From Firmicutes bacterium HGW-Firmicutes-1 (GTDB lineage Bacteria; Bacillota; Clostridia; Lachnospirales; Vallitaleaceae), in the NCBI GenBank assembly GCA_002841625.1, contig PHAG01000003.1, positions 169,267 to 233,266 of the forward strand: a stretch of 64,000 nucleotides of DNA, read 5' to 3'. Below are positions 55,553 through 63,941 of the stretch, one piece after another; the stretch's first letter is position 1, and the number at the start of each line of letters is the position of its first letter. The position numbers and the translations under genes are program-made. A model generated the notes under the pieces. That model was not told where the DNA came from and made no database searches. It saw nothing but the letters and a program-made list of their open reading frames with translations.

Positions 55553-56920
55553 CTATATCTTTTGTGTTATACTTGCAAATAGCGCGCTAGCTTTATCCAA
55601 CGTTTCTTGGTATTCTTCTAAACAATCGGATTCCCATGTGACTCCGCCACCAACACCAATAAAGACTTGTCCATCTTTTTCAACAATTGTTCTAATTACA
55701 ATATTCATGTCTGCATTGCCGTCAAAACCTAAATACCCAATACATCCTGTGTAAATATTTCTTCTTGTTGGCTCTAATTCCTCTATTATTTGCATTGACC
55801 TTATCTTTGGTGTTCCTGTGATTGATCCTCCTGGGAAACAAGCCTTAATGCAGTCTACTGCAGTACAGGAATCCTTTAATTGTCCTTTTATTGTTGCTGC
55901 CAAATGATATACTGTTGCATAGGCTTCAAGCTCAAAAAGTCCTTCCACTTTTACGGTATAGGGTCTACAAACCTTACTTAAATCGTTTCTTTCTAAATCT
56001 ACGATCATTAATAATTCCGACTTATCTTTTTCACTATTCAACAATGCTTCCTTATTTCTTTCATCCTCTTCAATTGTCTTACCCCTTGGTCTCGTTCCTT
56101 TAATAGGTCTGGTTTCTACATGCCCGTTGGTTATTTTCAAGAATCTTTCTGGCGAAGATGATAATATATTAAATCCATCTAACTGCATGATTGCACTAAA
56201 TGGTGCAGGATTAATGGTTCTAAGCTTTTTATATATAGTTAGTGGCGCTTCATCTATATCTGTTGTAAACGTATGCGTTAAGTTCGTGATATACACATCT
56301 CCATTTTTGATATATTGTCTCACCTTCTCAACAGTATCAATATAAGACTCTTTTGTGAATTTGGAATGAAATGCGATCTCTTTTGATAAACCTTTTTCAA
56401 AGGGGGTATTCACTAAGTCTGTCATAATTTTATGAATAATGTATGTAATTGACTTTTCTTTAACTTCTTTGATTCCTAACGCGCTTGCAAATACCTTTCC
56501 TTGTTTGTGGTCATATATAATTACTGTATCGTAAAAGTTAAAATAACAAGTTGGTATGTTTAAGGTTTCTTGAGATAAATTTGGAATTTTTTCCAAGTCT
56601 CTTACTAGGTCATAAGAAAAATATCCCATGCCTCCCCCAATAAATGGTAGCCCCGATTTGTTAACAACTTGATATTCATTCGTTATTTTATTTAGCTCTT
56701 CAAAAATATCGCCCTGAAAAGCATTGTTATTTATAATAACTTCTCCGTCTTTATACCGAAAAGTCAAGAATGGGTTAAACGCTAGGAATGAGTATTGTCC
56801 TAATCGCTCATCCTCCAAACTACTGTCAAAAAAAACCACTTCCTCTTCATGATTAAATATGGAGAATATCTCATATGCACTTCGTTTCGTATCTATTTCT
56901 ACAATCAAAGGTTCTATCAC
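55553..56920 (-). CDS. pabB: Aminodeoxychorismate synthase component I
   Basis: 455 aa. The chorismate-binding domain (about residues 195-450) has IKNGDVYITNLTHTF, RPIKGTRPRGK, DLERNDLSKVC, FPGGSITGTPK and IRTIVEKDG. Together with PabA it converts chorismate and glutamine to aminodeoxychorismate. It overlaps the end of pabA by four bases. TrpE is excluded mainly by context and by the PabB-like GSITGTPK. Confidence 0.95.
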   Translation of the reverse strand: MIEPLIVEIDTKRSAYEIFSIFNHEEEVVFFDSSLEDERLGQYSFLAFNPFLTFRYKDGEVIINNNAFQGDIFEELNKITNEYQVVNKSGLPFIGGGMGYFSYDLVRDLEKIPNLSQETLNIPTCYFNFYDTVIIYDHKQGKVFASALGIKEVKEKSITYIIHKIMTDLVNTPFEKGLSKEIAFHSKFTKESYIDTVEKVRQYIKNGDVYITNLTHTFTTDIDEAPLTIYKKLRTINPAPFSAIMQLDGFNILSSSPERFLKITNGHVETRPIKGTRPRGKTIEEDERNKEALLNSEKDKSELLMIVDLERNDLSKVCRPYTVKVEGLFELEAYATVYHLAATIKGQLKDSCTAVDCIKACFPGGSITGTPKIRSMQIIEELEPTRRNIYTGCIGYLGFDGNADMNIVIRTIVEKDGQVFIGVGGGVTWESDCLEEYQETLDKASALFASITQKI

Positions 56921-57504
56921 CGCAAGCTACTCTCCTTCTTACACATATCAATATAGTTGTGAATCATTGCATGTCCATGTTGTGTTAATTCGGCTTCTGG
57001 ATGAAATTGCAGCCCTTCAATATTGTATTCTTTATGTCGAATACCCATAATAACGCCATCTTTGGTTTCACAGCTCACCTCAAGACAACTTGGGATTGTT
57101 TTCTTGTCAACCACCAATGAATGATATCTTGTCACCAAAACACCTTGTTCTAAGTTCATAAAAATACCCTTTTCATCATGGAAAACCTCAGAGAGCTTAC
57201 CATGCATCGGGCTATTACCATGAACAATGCTTGCTCCGAATACCTGTGCAATTGCTTGGTGTCCTAAGCAAATACCCAATATTGGAATACGCCCTTTAAA
57301 TACTTCAATAATTTGTATAGACATCCCTGCTTCATTAGGTGTTTTTGGTCCTGGTGAGAGAATAATACCCTCAGGTTGTAAATGTTCAATCAAGTCTATC
57401 GTAATTTCATCGTTTCTGTATACAATTATTTCTTGGCCTAACTCTATAAAATATCTAACTAAATTGTAAACGAAAGAGTCATAATTATCAATCATTAAAA
57501 AAAT
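56917..57504 (-). CDS. pabA: Aminodeoxychorismate synthase component II, likely ATT start
   Basis: 195 aa if started at ATT (57502-57504). The first ATG (57495) is 17 bases from AGGAGG, far outside the normal range; the ATT is eight bases away and gives an N-terminus (M)FLMIDNYDSF that matches the family form MILMIDNYDSF. The class I glutaminase triad is present: Cys in GICLGHQ, and QFHPEAELT. It supplies ammonia to PabB and may also serve anthranilate synthase. Confidence 0.93.
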   Translation of the reverse strand: MFLMIDNYDSFVYNLVRYFIELGQEIIVYRNDEITIDLIEHLQPEGIILSPGPKTPNEAGMSIQIIEVFKGRIPILGICLGHQAIAQVFGASIVHGNSPMHGKLSEVFHDEKGIFMNLEQGVLVTRYHSLVVDKKTIPSCLEVSCETKDGVIMGIRHKEYNIEGLQFHPEAELTQHGHAMIHNYIDMCKKESSLR

Positions 57505-57529
57505 GTTAACTACCTCCTTCCAATTAATA

Positions 57530-58189
57530 TTATTTATTAAGACCTTCCATAAATAAATGATACCCCTTGCTTCTTAGCTTACAAGCTGGACACTCTCCAC
57601 AACCTTGACCTTTTATGCCATTATAACAGGTTAGCGTTTCATCCTTAATAATATCGAGTACACCTAAATCATATGCCATTTCCCAAGTCTCTGCCTTATC
57701 AATCCACATAAGTGGTGTATGTATTACAAACTGATAATTCATTGAAAGCTCTAAGGTCACATTTAAAGATTTGATAAAAATATCTCGACAATCTGGATAA
57801 CCACTATAGTCACTTTGAGAAACACCCGTAACAATATGATGTATATCTCTTTGTTTTGCAAAAATTGCACCAAAAGTAATGAATAATAGATTTCGACCAT
57901 CTACAAATGTATTTGGTGTGCCGACATCAGGTGCATCAGTGTCCACCTTTATATCAGATCTTGTCAAAGAGTTTGGTGCCAATTGATTCAATAAGCTCAT
58001 ATCTAGAATATGATGTTCTATACCCTGTTCTCTACATATGTCCGTTGCACAATTCAATTCAAGGCTATGCTTTTGTCCATAATCAAAGGATATCGCAATG
58101 ACTTCATGAAACCTCTCCTTAGCCCAAAACAAACAGGTCGTGCTATCTTGACCACCGCTAAATATTATGACTGCATTTTCTTTTTTCAT
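57530..58189 (-). CDS. queC: 7-cyano-7-deazaguanine synthase
   Basis: 219 aa. PP-loop [15 protein letters not shown] (about 9-23) and the zinc-binding cysteines [16 protein letters not shown] near the C-terminus are complete. It turns 7-carboxy-7-deazaguanine into preQ0 with ATP and ammonia. AAAGGTGAT precedes the ATG. It is separated from folE by 52 bases and from pabA by 25. Confidence 0.97.
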   Translation of the reverse strand: MKKENAVIIFSGGQDSTTCLFWAKERFHEVIAISFDYGQKHSLELNCATDICREQGIEHHILDMSLLNQLAPNSLTRSDIKVDTDAPDVGTPNTFVDGRNLLFITFGAIFAKQRDIHHIVTGVSQSDYSGYPDCRDIFIKSLNVTLELSMNYQFVIHTPLMWIDKAETWEMAYDLGVLDIIKDETLTCYNGIKGQGCGECPACKLRSKGYHLFMEGLNK

Positions 58190-58241
58190 ATTTAATCACC
58201 TTTACTATTCAATTTAATAGTTGCGTTTGTTTATTTACGCA

Positions 58242-58829
58242 TTATTTATAGAGTGCAAACAACTTACTCCATAGAGCTGTGTCAGAGTTAAATCTACCCT
58301 TTAGGGTAGTTGTCGTCGTCTTGGCATTGGTTTTCTTAATTCCTCTTGCACTCATGCAACCATGCTCACCTTCAATAATGACTGCAATATCCTCTGATCC
58401 TGTAACCAATTCCATGATTTCAGCAATATCAGTTCCTATGCGCTCTTGAAGTTGAAGTCTACGTCCTACCATATCAACAATTCTTGCTATTTTGCTTAAT
58501 CCTATAATTTTCTTGTTTGGTATATAAGCAACTGCCACCTTCATATTGTACATCAAAGCCAAGTGATGTTCACAATGACTGATAATATCAATATCCTTCA
58601 TCATAACCATATCCTTCGAGTCTACTTCAATATCTAAATCTTCTTCAAAGGTTTTATCAAACATTGTAGCCAATTCTTTATTTGAATAATTCATTCCTTC
58701 AAAAACTTCAGCGTACATATTAGCCACTCTTTTTGGTGTATCCTTTAGCCCTTCTCTATCAGGGTTATCTCCTAATGCAATCAGTATTTCCCTTACATGT
58801 TCTTCAATCTTAATTAAATCTATTGCCAT
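58242..58829 (-). CDS. folE: GTP cyclohydrolase I
   Basis: 195 aa type IA enzyme with zinc ligands in [11 protein letters not shown] and [10 protein letters not shown], and [21 protein letters not shown]. It makes dihydroneopterin triphosphate from GTP. That product is shared by queD (deazaguanine branch) and the folate branch, which explains its place in the middle of the unit. GAAAGGGG precedes the ATG. Confidence 0.98.
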   Translation of the reverse strand: MAIDLIKIEEHVREILIALGDNPDREGLKDTPKRVANMYAEVFEGMNYSNKELATMFDKTFEEDLDIEVDSKDMVMMKDIDIISHCEHHLALMYNMKVAVAYIPNKKIIGLSKIARIVDMVGRRLQLQERIGTDIAEIMELVTGSEDIAVIIEGEHGCMSARGIKKTNAKTTTTTLKGRFNSDTALWSKLFALYK

Positions 58830-58831
58830 TT

Positions 58832-59500
58832 TTATACCCCTTTCACGTCATTACCCCAAATTATTTTGTGTAATTGGAGCTGTAACGTTACGTGATTCAA
58901 TAAATTGTCTTTCAACCATTCAACAATTTCTTCTGGTGTTATCTGACCAAATACTGGGCTTATATATACATTGGTATTTTGCACCAATTTAAATTGATTC
59001 ATTAATTGTTTTGCTTTACTTAAATCAGATTCGCTTCCTACAACGAACTTAATTGTATCATCCTTTGTGAGCTTGCTCAAGTTGGTAAGCATCATATGCT
59101 CTTCCATACCGCTTGAGGGAAGCTTATAATCCATTGTAATAAAAACATTCTTGTTTTTAATTTCTTTTAAAGGTAAAATTGGAGCACTACCGTTAGTTTC
59201 TATTTCTATCCTTCTATCCTGTATTCTTGAAAGGTATTCCACCAACTCAATGAAATGCTCTTGAATAAGTGGTTCTCCACCAGTTAGGGTAATGTTAATG
59301 ATTCCTGAAGCCTCAATATACTGATCAAGCTCTTCCTTTGTCATTATTGTAAATAAACAGTTGTCATCATTTGCCCAACTAGTATCACAATAGCTACAGC
59401 TTAAATTACAACCCTGAAAGCGAATAAATAATGCTAATTGGCCTGATAATCTACCTTCACCATTTACACTGATAAACTTTTCAACTACTTTATAAGTCAT
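58832..59500 (-). CDS. queE: 7-carboxy-7-deazaguanine synthase (radical SAM)
   Basis: 222 aa. Radical SAM cysteines [10 protein letters not shown] (about 32-41), and [16 protein letters not shown] before them, plus GGEPLIQ. It rearranges 6-carboxytetrahydropterin into the deazaguanine skeleton. It ends two bases before folE. AGGAAACTAGG precedes the ATG. Confidence 0.96.
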   Translation of the reverse strand: MTYKVVEKFISVNGEGRLSGQLALFIRFQGCNLSCSYCDTSWANDDNCLFTIMTKEELDQYIEASGIINITLTGGEPLIQEHFIELVEYLSRIQDRRIEIETNGSAPILPLKEIKNKNVFITMDYKLPSSGMEEHMMLTNLSKLTKDDTIKFVVGSESDLSKAKQLMNQFKLVQNTNVYISPVFGQITPEEIVEWLKDNLLNHVTLQLQLHKIIWGNDVKGV

Positions 59501-59512
59501 ATCCTAGTTTCC

Positions 59513-59935
59513 TCACATTTTCTCATATATTGCACTGTTCGTTGGAGTTTCAAATACTGTAGCTCTTTTAACGTGATACCCTTTTTCTTCCATCTTATTG
59601 TAAAAATATTTAGCGAAGTTTTCAGCAGTTGGTCTAAAATCAACTTTAATAATATGAAAACCATCTTCTAATAAACAGTTTAATGTTTCTTTTCTCATAG
59701 TGCCTTCTTGAAGAATCAATCCATGATCAAATACATCTACTAGTGCTTTTACATCGTATTTTAAATCTGAGAAATCTGTCACCATGCCTTCTAACTGTCC
59801 TGATTCAATGAGTTGATCTGTTTGCACCTCAATGATTACCCTCCATCTGTGTCCATGAATGTGTCGACATTTTCCATCATATGCAGCAAGAAAATGGGCA
59901 CTATCAAAACTGTGTTCACTTTGAATAATATACAT
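59513..59935 (-). CDS. queD: 6-carboxy-5,6,7,8-tetrahydropterin synthase
   Basis: 140 aa. CRHIHGHRWRV (about 24-34) provides the catalytic cysteine and zinc histidines; FDSAHFL gives the first histidine, and FRPTAENFAKY and VFETPTNSA complete the family pattern. Converts dihydroneopterin triphosphate to carboxytetrahydropterin. Its ATG shares a base with the stop of the upstream activator gene. Confidence 0.96.
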   Translation of the reverse strand: MYIIQSEHSFDSAHFLAAYDGKCRHIHGHRWRVIIEVQTDQLIESGQLEGMVTDFSDLKYDVKALVDVFDHGLILQEGTMRKETLNCLLEDGFHIIKVDFRPTAENFAKYFYNKMEEKGYHVKRATVFETPTNSAIYEKM

Positions 59936-60708
59936 TAGTTTACCTCCTTTTTGCTATGTGTTTTTCCATAATAACAACAGCCAATTGCACCGTTATATTC
60001 AGGATCTTGAATCGTTATGATTTCTTGATAATTGTTTTTTAAATAATGTCGGAGTGAGGCATTATAAGCTACCCCTCCTGCTAGTATTAGACTTTTACTT
60101 TTAAATCTAGATAATAGTGGCTTCAAGCGTTTATAAAGAGAATAGTTTACACTTGCACATAATAATTCCATGGAAATGCCTTCTGCTATTTTTCCAATCA
60201 ATTCAGATTCAGAAAACACAGCACAAGTAGCATTTAATTCTATTGGGTTTTCATAATAAGAACTCATTTCATCTAATGAAATCTCTAATACATTGGCCAT
60301 ATTTTCTAAATATCTACCACAGGATGCAGCACATTTTTCATTCAGTTCTAAATCTGTAATAATACCCTTCTCAACTTTAATAATCTTTACATCTTGACCA
60401 CCAACATCAAGTAATACAAAATCCCTTTGATCAGATTGATACAACGCACCATATACATGTGCTTTTATTTCGTTAATCGCATGAAACATATTTAAATCAG
60501 TGTTATTTCTTCCATATCCGGTTGAAATAGCTACATCTATTTCGTCTATTTGTAACTGTTCTAAATCAACTATAAGCTTTCTATCGTAGTTACAATACTC
60601 TCGATAAAAAGACATTGTGCTTATCTTTTGCTTCTTAATTATATTTCCTTCTTCCATCACAACTACTTTAACAGCTCTACTACCTAAGTCGATACCTAGT
60701 ACTTTCAT
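59935..60708 (-). CDS. 2-hydroxyacyl-CoA dehydratase activator-type ATPase (BadF/HgdC family)
   Basis: 257 aa actin-like ATPase. IDLGSRAVKVV (about 6-16) and LLDVGGQDVKII (about 99-110) are the phosphate loops; NEKCAASCGRYLE (Cys126) and NATCAVFSESE (Cys162) are the cysteines that hold the dimer-bridging 4Fe-4S cluster in HgdC. These proteins use ATP to push electrons at very low potential into a partner; here that is the protein encoded directly upstream, whose stop abuts this start. No CoA-metabolism genes are nearby. Position in the queuosine unit suggests a role there. Confidence 0.9.
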   Translation of the reverse strand: MKVLGIDLGSRAVKVVVMEEGNIIKKQKISTMSFYREYCNYDRKLIVDLEQLQIDEIDVAISTGYGRNNTDLNMFHAINEIKAHVYGALYQSDQRDFVLLDVGGQDVKIIKVEKGIITDLELNEKCAASCGRYLENMANVLEISLDEMSSYYENPIELNATCAVFSESELIGKIAEGISMELLCASVNYSLYKRLKPLLSRFKSKSLILAGGVAYNASLRHYLKNNYQEIITIQDPEYNGAIGCCYYGKTHSKKEVN

Positions 60709-61707
60709 TTAATACGCTCCTTTCAAATCTGATAGCATATCTAAAAAAGCCTCTAGCCTTAGTTTCGTCCGTGCATCTAGGGAATTTTGTTGATCTCCTT
60801 CAATATTCAAAATTGGCAAGTCGATTGTTGCTTTGATAATAATATCATCTATGGCTCTATGGCAAAAGGCTTGTGTATAGTGAATCAACCCATCTAACTT
60901 ACGCTCTTTTATTTGTTTATTTATTTCCTTAATTCTAAAACTACTTTCATAAGGATAGGTATAATCATTGTATTGATCAAATATATTTTGAGCCTGCGCT
61001 GCTCTTGGAAAAGAAAATTCTCGTTGAACTTCATTGTATATAATACTTGCATCAAATTGTTCCACAAAAGAATATAAATCAGCTGTCATTGGTGGTACAC
61101 CAATATAACCAAGTCTTAGTTTTTTCTTTATAGGCTCTCTTAAAGTCATATCTTCAATGGCTTTCTTTAAGGTATTTGCATATTTCGTCGCATCTCCTTC
61201 AAAATCACTACAATTTACTAGATATAAATGATTTTCAAAACCAGATACCTTCAACTCTTCGTATGTAAGTCGATCTACTTCATGTGCTAATGCTCGAACT
61301 TGATTGAATTCCACTCTCTTTTTCTCAACCTCAGTTATATCTACCTTTAATAAGTTCATCAATTTTCTAAGTTCTGCTTCTAAATCTTCCTTTGCATGAC
61401 TTTGAGGGTATGAGAAATCATAAACCTTGATTCCTTTATATGCCAATAAATCAGCCAATGCTTTTGTGTTAGAACAATCGCCACCTATTACACCAACAAT
61501 TTCAGTAATATTATGTGCTATACATACTCCATAAAGACCTTTAATCCAGGCGCAAATACTCTTAGGAAAACCGTCTCGTTCAGCTATTTCTATATACTTC
61601 AAATAATCTTCAGAAGTAACGAAGATATTGTTCAAATCAATTGGAGTATAGCCAGCTGCAACAAATATCTCTATTGGAACAGTCGTTGTTAAACCTATTT
61701 TTTTCAT
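60709..61707 (-). CDS. 2-hydroxyacyl-CoA dehydratase (HgdB/FldC)-like reductase component
   Basis: 332 aa from the ATG at 61707, preceded by AAGGTG. The beginning MKKIGLTTTVPIEIFVAAGYTPIDL is the standard opening of HgdB-like and double-cubane cluster proteins. Cysteines that could hold a 4Fe-4S or double-cubane cluster are Cys52 (SICAWIKG), Cys62, Cys78 (GGDCSNT) and Cys282 (AFCHRAID). Only one catalytic subunit is encoded, so it is probably a homodimer and not a standard heterodimeric dehydratase. First gene of the queuosine/folate unit, directly under the preQ1 riboswitch. Confidence 0.85.
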   Translation of the reverse strand: MKKIGLTTTVPIEIFVAAGYTPIDLNNIFVTSEDYLKYIEIAERDGFPKSICAWIKGLYGVCIAHNITEIVGVIGGDCSNTKALADLLAYKGIKVYDFSYPQSHAKEDLEAELRKLMNLLKVDITEVEKKRVEFNQVRALAHEVDRLTYEELKVSGFENHLYLVNCSDFEGDATKYANTLKKAIEDMTLREPIKKKLRLGYIGVPPMTADLYSFVEQFDASIIYNEVQREFSFPRAAQAQNIFDQYNDYTYPYESSFRIKEINKQIKERKLDGLIHYTQAFCHRAIDDIIIKATIDLPILNIEGDQQNSLDARTKLRLEAFLDMLSDLKGAY

Positions 61708-61757
61708 TTTATCACCTTCCACAAATTATAAACATAAGAAAAACTGTCTTAGTACAT

Positions 61758-61781
61758 AAAAAAAGGACCTAAAAGGTCCTT
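61758..61781 (-). terminator. riboswitch-controlled terminator
   Basis: Perfect arms AAGGACCT and AGGTCCTT with a 3-base loop, followed by T7 on the minus strand. An alternative pairing of CTTCAA (61805-61810) with TTGAAG (61779-61784) would break it. Confidence 0.9.
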
Positions 61782-61810
61782 CAAAAAAGCCTTAAATAAT
61801 AAGGTTGAAG

Positions 61811-61850
61811 TCCTAGTTTTTTTTATTGACAGGATGGTTACGAACTGTCA
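61811..61850 (-). promoter_or_regulatory. preQ1-I riboswitch
   Basis: On the minus strand P1 TGACAG pairs with CTGTCA across the loop TTCGTAACCATC; an A-rich tail ATAAAAAAAAC and CTAGGA follow. This is the H-type pseudoknot layout of class I preQ1 aptamers (P1, C-containing loop, A-rich strand, GG that pairs with the loop CC). The 3' AGGA is also part of the strand (GGACTTCAA) that can form an antiterminator, so ligand binding should favour the terminator at 61758-61781. Confidence 0.85.
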
Positions 61851-61873
61851 TATTCATTTTATTTCAATAGAAA

Positions 61874-61924
61874 TTCGTATGCACCTAGGAACCGAACGAT
61901 CAAGCCTATGGGAAATGCACCGAA
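61874..61924 (-). ncRNA. additional structured element in the 5' leader
   Basis: Between promoter and preQ1 aptamer, TTCG-GTGCAT pairs with GTGCAT-A-CGAA (two wobbles, one bulged A), with TAGG/CCTA inside around a 13-base loop. It is transcribed ahead of the riboswitch. No known class recognised. Confidence 0.4.
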
Positions 61925-61946
61925 GAATTATTCTTGTAACTGGATT

Positions 61947-61975
61947 AGTATATCATACCGCTTGTATCGAGTCAA
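61947..61975 (-). promoter_or_regulatory. SigA promoter of the queuosine/folate unit
   Basis: TTGACT, 17-base spacer, TATACT, about 95 bases before the preQ1 aptamer. No other strong promoter was seen within the downstream twelve genes. Confidence 0.85.
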
Positions 61976-61988
61976 TTGCTCTTTTGGT

Positions 61989-62079
61989 AGAACAAAGCGC
62001 GCAGCGCGTTGCGTAACAATTTATGCTATCAACCGCTTTGTTCTATGCTTCGTGGAAAGTAGAACTTTCCTACTGGACA
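61989..62079. repeat. Repeat family B, copy 3
   Basis: Same orientation as copy 2. AGAACAAAGCG to CGCTTTGTTCT, then TGCTTCGTGGAAAGTAGAAC and the closing hairpin. The loop of the large hairpin differs from copies 1 and 2 (CGCAGCGCGTTGCG). It directly precedes the queuosine/folate promoter. Confidence 0.85.
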
Positions 62080-62120
62080 AGAAATTGCTTTTGCAGCGCA
62101 ATTTTATCCTACTAAAAAAT

Positions 62121-62163
62121 AAAAAACCCCCTCAGAAAACAGAAAATACTGTAAACTGGGAGG
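62121..62163 (-). terminator. strong terminator in the gap before the queuosine unit
   Basis: Arms CCTCCCAG and CTGAGGGGG with inner ACAG/CTGT, then T6 and more T on the minus strand. It ends either the GHKL kinase transcript or a separate small RNA (see 62173-62527). Confidence 0.85.
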
Positions 62164-62172
62164 TTACTAAAT

Positions 62173-62527
62173 TACGGTGAAATTATAAAAACAAATATAC
62201 TATTTGGGCGTTTTGAATAATGTTTTTACAAAATAAAAACTATTCACCGTATTGTCTTACATTCTCTTTATTAAATTACATATTAATAAATCTCTTGGCT
62301 TAACAATTGTAAACTACGACCATTGTTATTTTTCTAATTAAATCTCTAAACATAGAAAACAAGATCATCCCTACTCATCCAGTACTATTCTCTTTTTGTA
62401 TTAGGCTCACCATTCCTAATCATTAATAACAAAACCCCGAACAATCCATTATTTATCTAATTGACGTCCTACGTACTATAAAATGCATTTTATGTCATAA
62501 TTCTACCACGTTATCGAAAAAACGCAA
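62173..62527 (-). other. gene-free stretch with candidate small transcript
   Basis: A promoter-like TTGCGT (62522-62527), 16 bases, TAGAAT (62500-62505) faces the terminator at 62121-62163. Between them lies a long hairpin, arms beginning TACGGTGAA and TTCACCGTA (62173-62252). A 22-codon frame ending in a cysteine (62300-62368, MILFSMFRDL at its start) has only a poor ribosome site. No convincing protein gene. Confidence 0.35.
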
Positions 62528-62589
62528 TACTAAATGGATGAAACAGGCTTTTATCTGTCTGAAATCTTTTTTCAAGCATTTTTACTGCG

Positions 62590-63849
62590 TTATTTAGGTA
62601 AAGTGATCCTGAAAGCTATAAAATTATCATTTAATTCTATATTAGAAACGTGCACTTCTCCTTGGTTTTTGTCAATCAATTGACGCAGCTTGTACAAACC
62701 TAACCCTCGTCCATGCTTATTTTTTGTTGAGTAACCTTTTTTAAAAATGTCATTTATTTGTTCCACAGTTAAATATGGATGTTTATTCAATACTTCAAAT
62801 ACACAGTGATTATTTTCTTTCATAATATTTATAATAACCAAATTATCTACCACACCAGTTTCAAACGCATTTTCTAGTAATATACTTAGTATTTCAATTA
62901 TTTCATAATCCTTTAGACTCGTTTTCAAATCATAGTAATCAATATTAATATTGAGTCCAATGTTGTTATTGAAAGCCCATTTCTTTTTACTGTAAAGAAA
63001 ACCAGCAATAATCTTATTATCTAATTTGATTAGATTACTATTCTTGAAATCTTCATCTATCTCATCTATGTATGCTTCAACCTTGTTTATCGTATCCGGC
63101 GAATTCTTATTCATTTCAATCATCATTTTAATCGCAAGTAAATGGTTGTCAAAATCATGTTGCTTAACCCTAAGCTCGTCCACCAATTCATCTACAATTG
63201 GTAAGTACTGTTCATATATTCTAACTTGTTCTTCTGCGTTTATATTTTTCAGTCCATTTCTTAAAAAAATAATAGTAATACTCATTAATAGCATTGCAAA
63301 AATTATCATGAGAACAAAATTGTCAATGATTCCATCGAAATCAGCGTTCCAATATATACCCATTATATTAGTTGCTACCATTACATTAATACAAATGATT
63401 TTAAATATCTGATTTTTATTCTCGATATAATCGTATAGAACCTTTATTGGAATATACTTGGTTAGTGTAATAATAACTATGATTGCTATTGTCTGAGCAA
63501 TCAATCCAGTTGAAAATATATACTCAATTCCCCCCATTATAAAATAAAGAGGAATTAGTATTGTTGTTTGAAGCACCATCATTAAAATTGTCCCGATTAG
63601 GTATAAAGAAAATGATTGATCAATTTTTTTATATATTAACCAAGTCCACGAAAAGAAGATACAATTGCTTATTATAATACTATACTGAGTATCTATTTTC
63701 AAAGGTGCTCCAATAATCAAGGAACCACCAAAAAATACTAAGATATGCCATAACTTTAAACGTTTTCTGTTTCCGCACAATTTATTAAGTAAAAAAACAT
63801 ACATGAAAACATCAAATAGGGTTAAAATTACATTCTCAAAATAACTCAT
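62590..63849 (-). CDS. GHKL (AgrC-type) sensor histidine kinase
   Basis: 419 aa from the ATG at 63849, with GAGGGGAG upstream. Six or seven membrane segments fill the first 200 residues. HDFDNHLLAI carries the phosphoacceptor histidine, LENAFETG the N box and GRGLGLYKLR the G box, as in AgrC/ComD-type peptide sensors (HPK10). The C-terminus ends NDNFIAFRITLPK. A LytTR response regulator would be expected nearby but is not on this side. Confidence 0.92.
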   Translation of the reverse strand: MSYFENVILTLFDVFMYVFLLNKLCGNRKRLKLWHILVFFGGSLIIGAPLKIDTQYSIIISNCIFFSWTWLIYKKIDQSFSLYLIGTILMMVLQTTILIPLYFIMGGIEYIFSTGLIAQTIAIIVIITLTKYIPIKVLYDYIENKNQIFKIICINVMVATNIMGIYWNADFDGIIDNFVLMIIFAMLLMSITIIFLRNGLKNINAEEQVRIYEQYLPIVDELVDELRVKQHDFDNHLLAIKMMIEMNKNSPDTINKVEAYIDEIDEDFKNSNLIKLDNKIIAGFLYSKKKWAFNNNIGLNINIDYYDLKTSLKDYEIIEILSILLENAFETGVVDNLVIINIMKENNHCVFEVLNKHPYLTVEQINDIFKKGYSTKNKHGRGLGLYKLRQLIDKNQGEVHVSNIELNDNFIAFRITLPK

Positions 63850-63941
63850 AGCCACTCCCCTCTCAGAACTGCTGTAATTTTTTCTATCCATTGCTAATTA
63901 TTATTTGATTTACTTGATAATCTATATCTTTATATTCACGA

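Noticed and set aside
61806..61856. Small frame (ATGAATATGACAG...) overlapping the preQ1 aptamer, as a leader peptide
   Set aside because: No ribosome binding site, and the sequence is fully explained by aptamer constraints.
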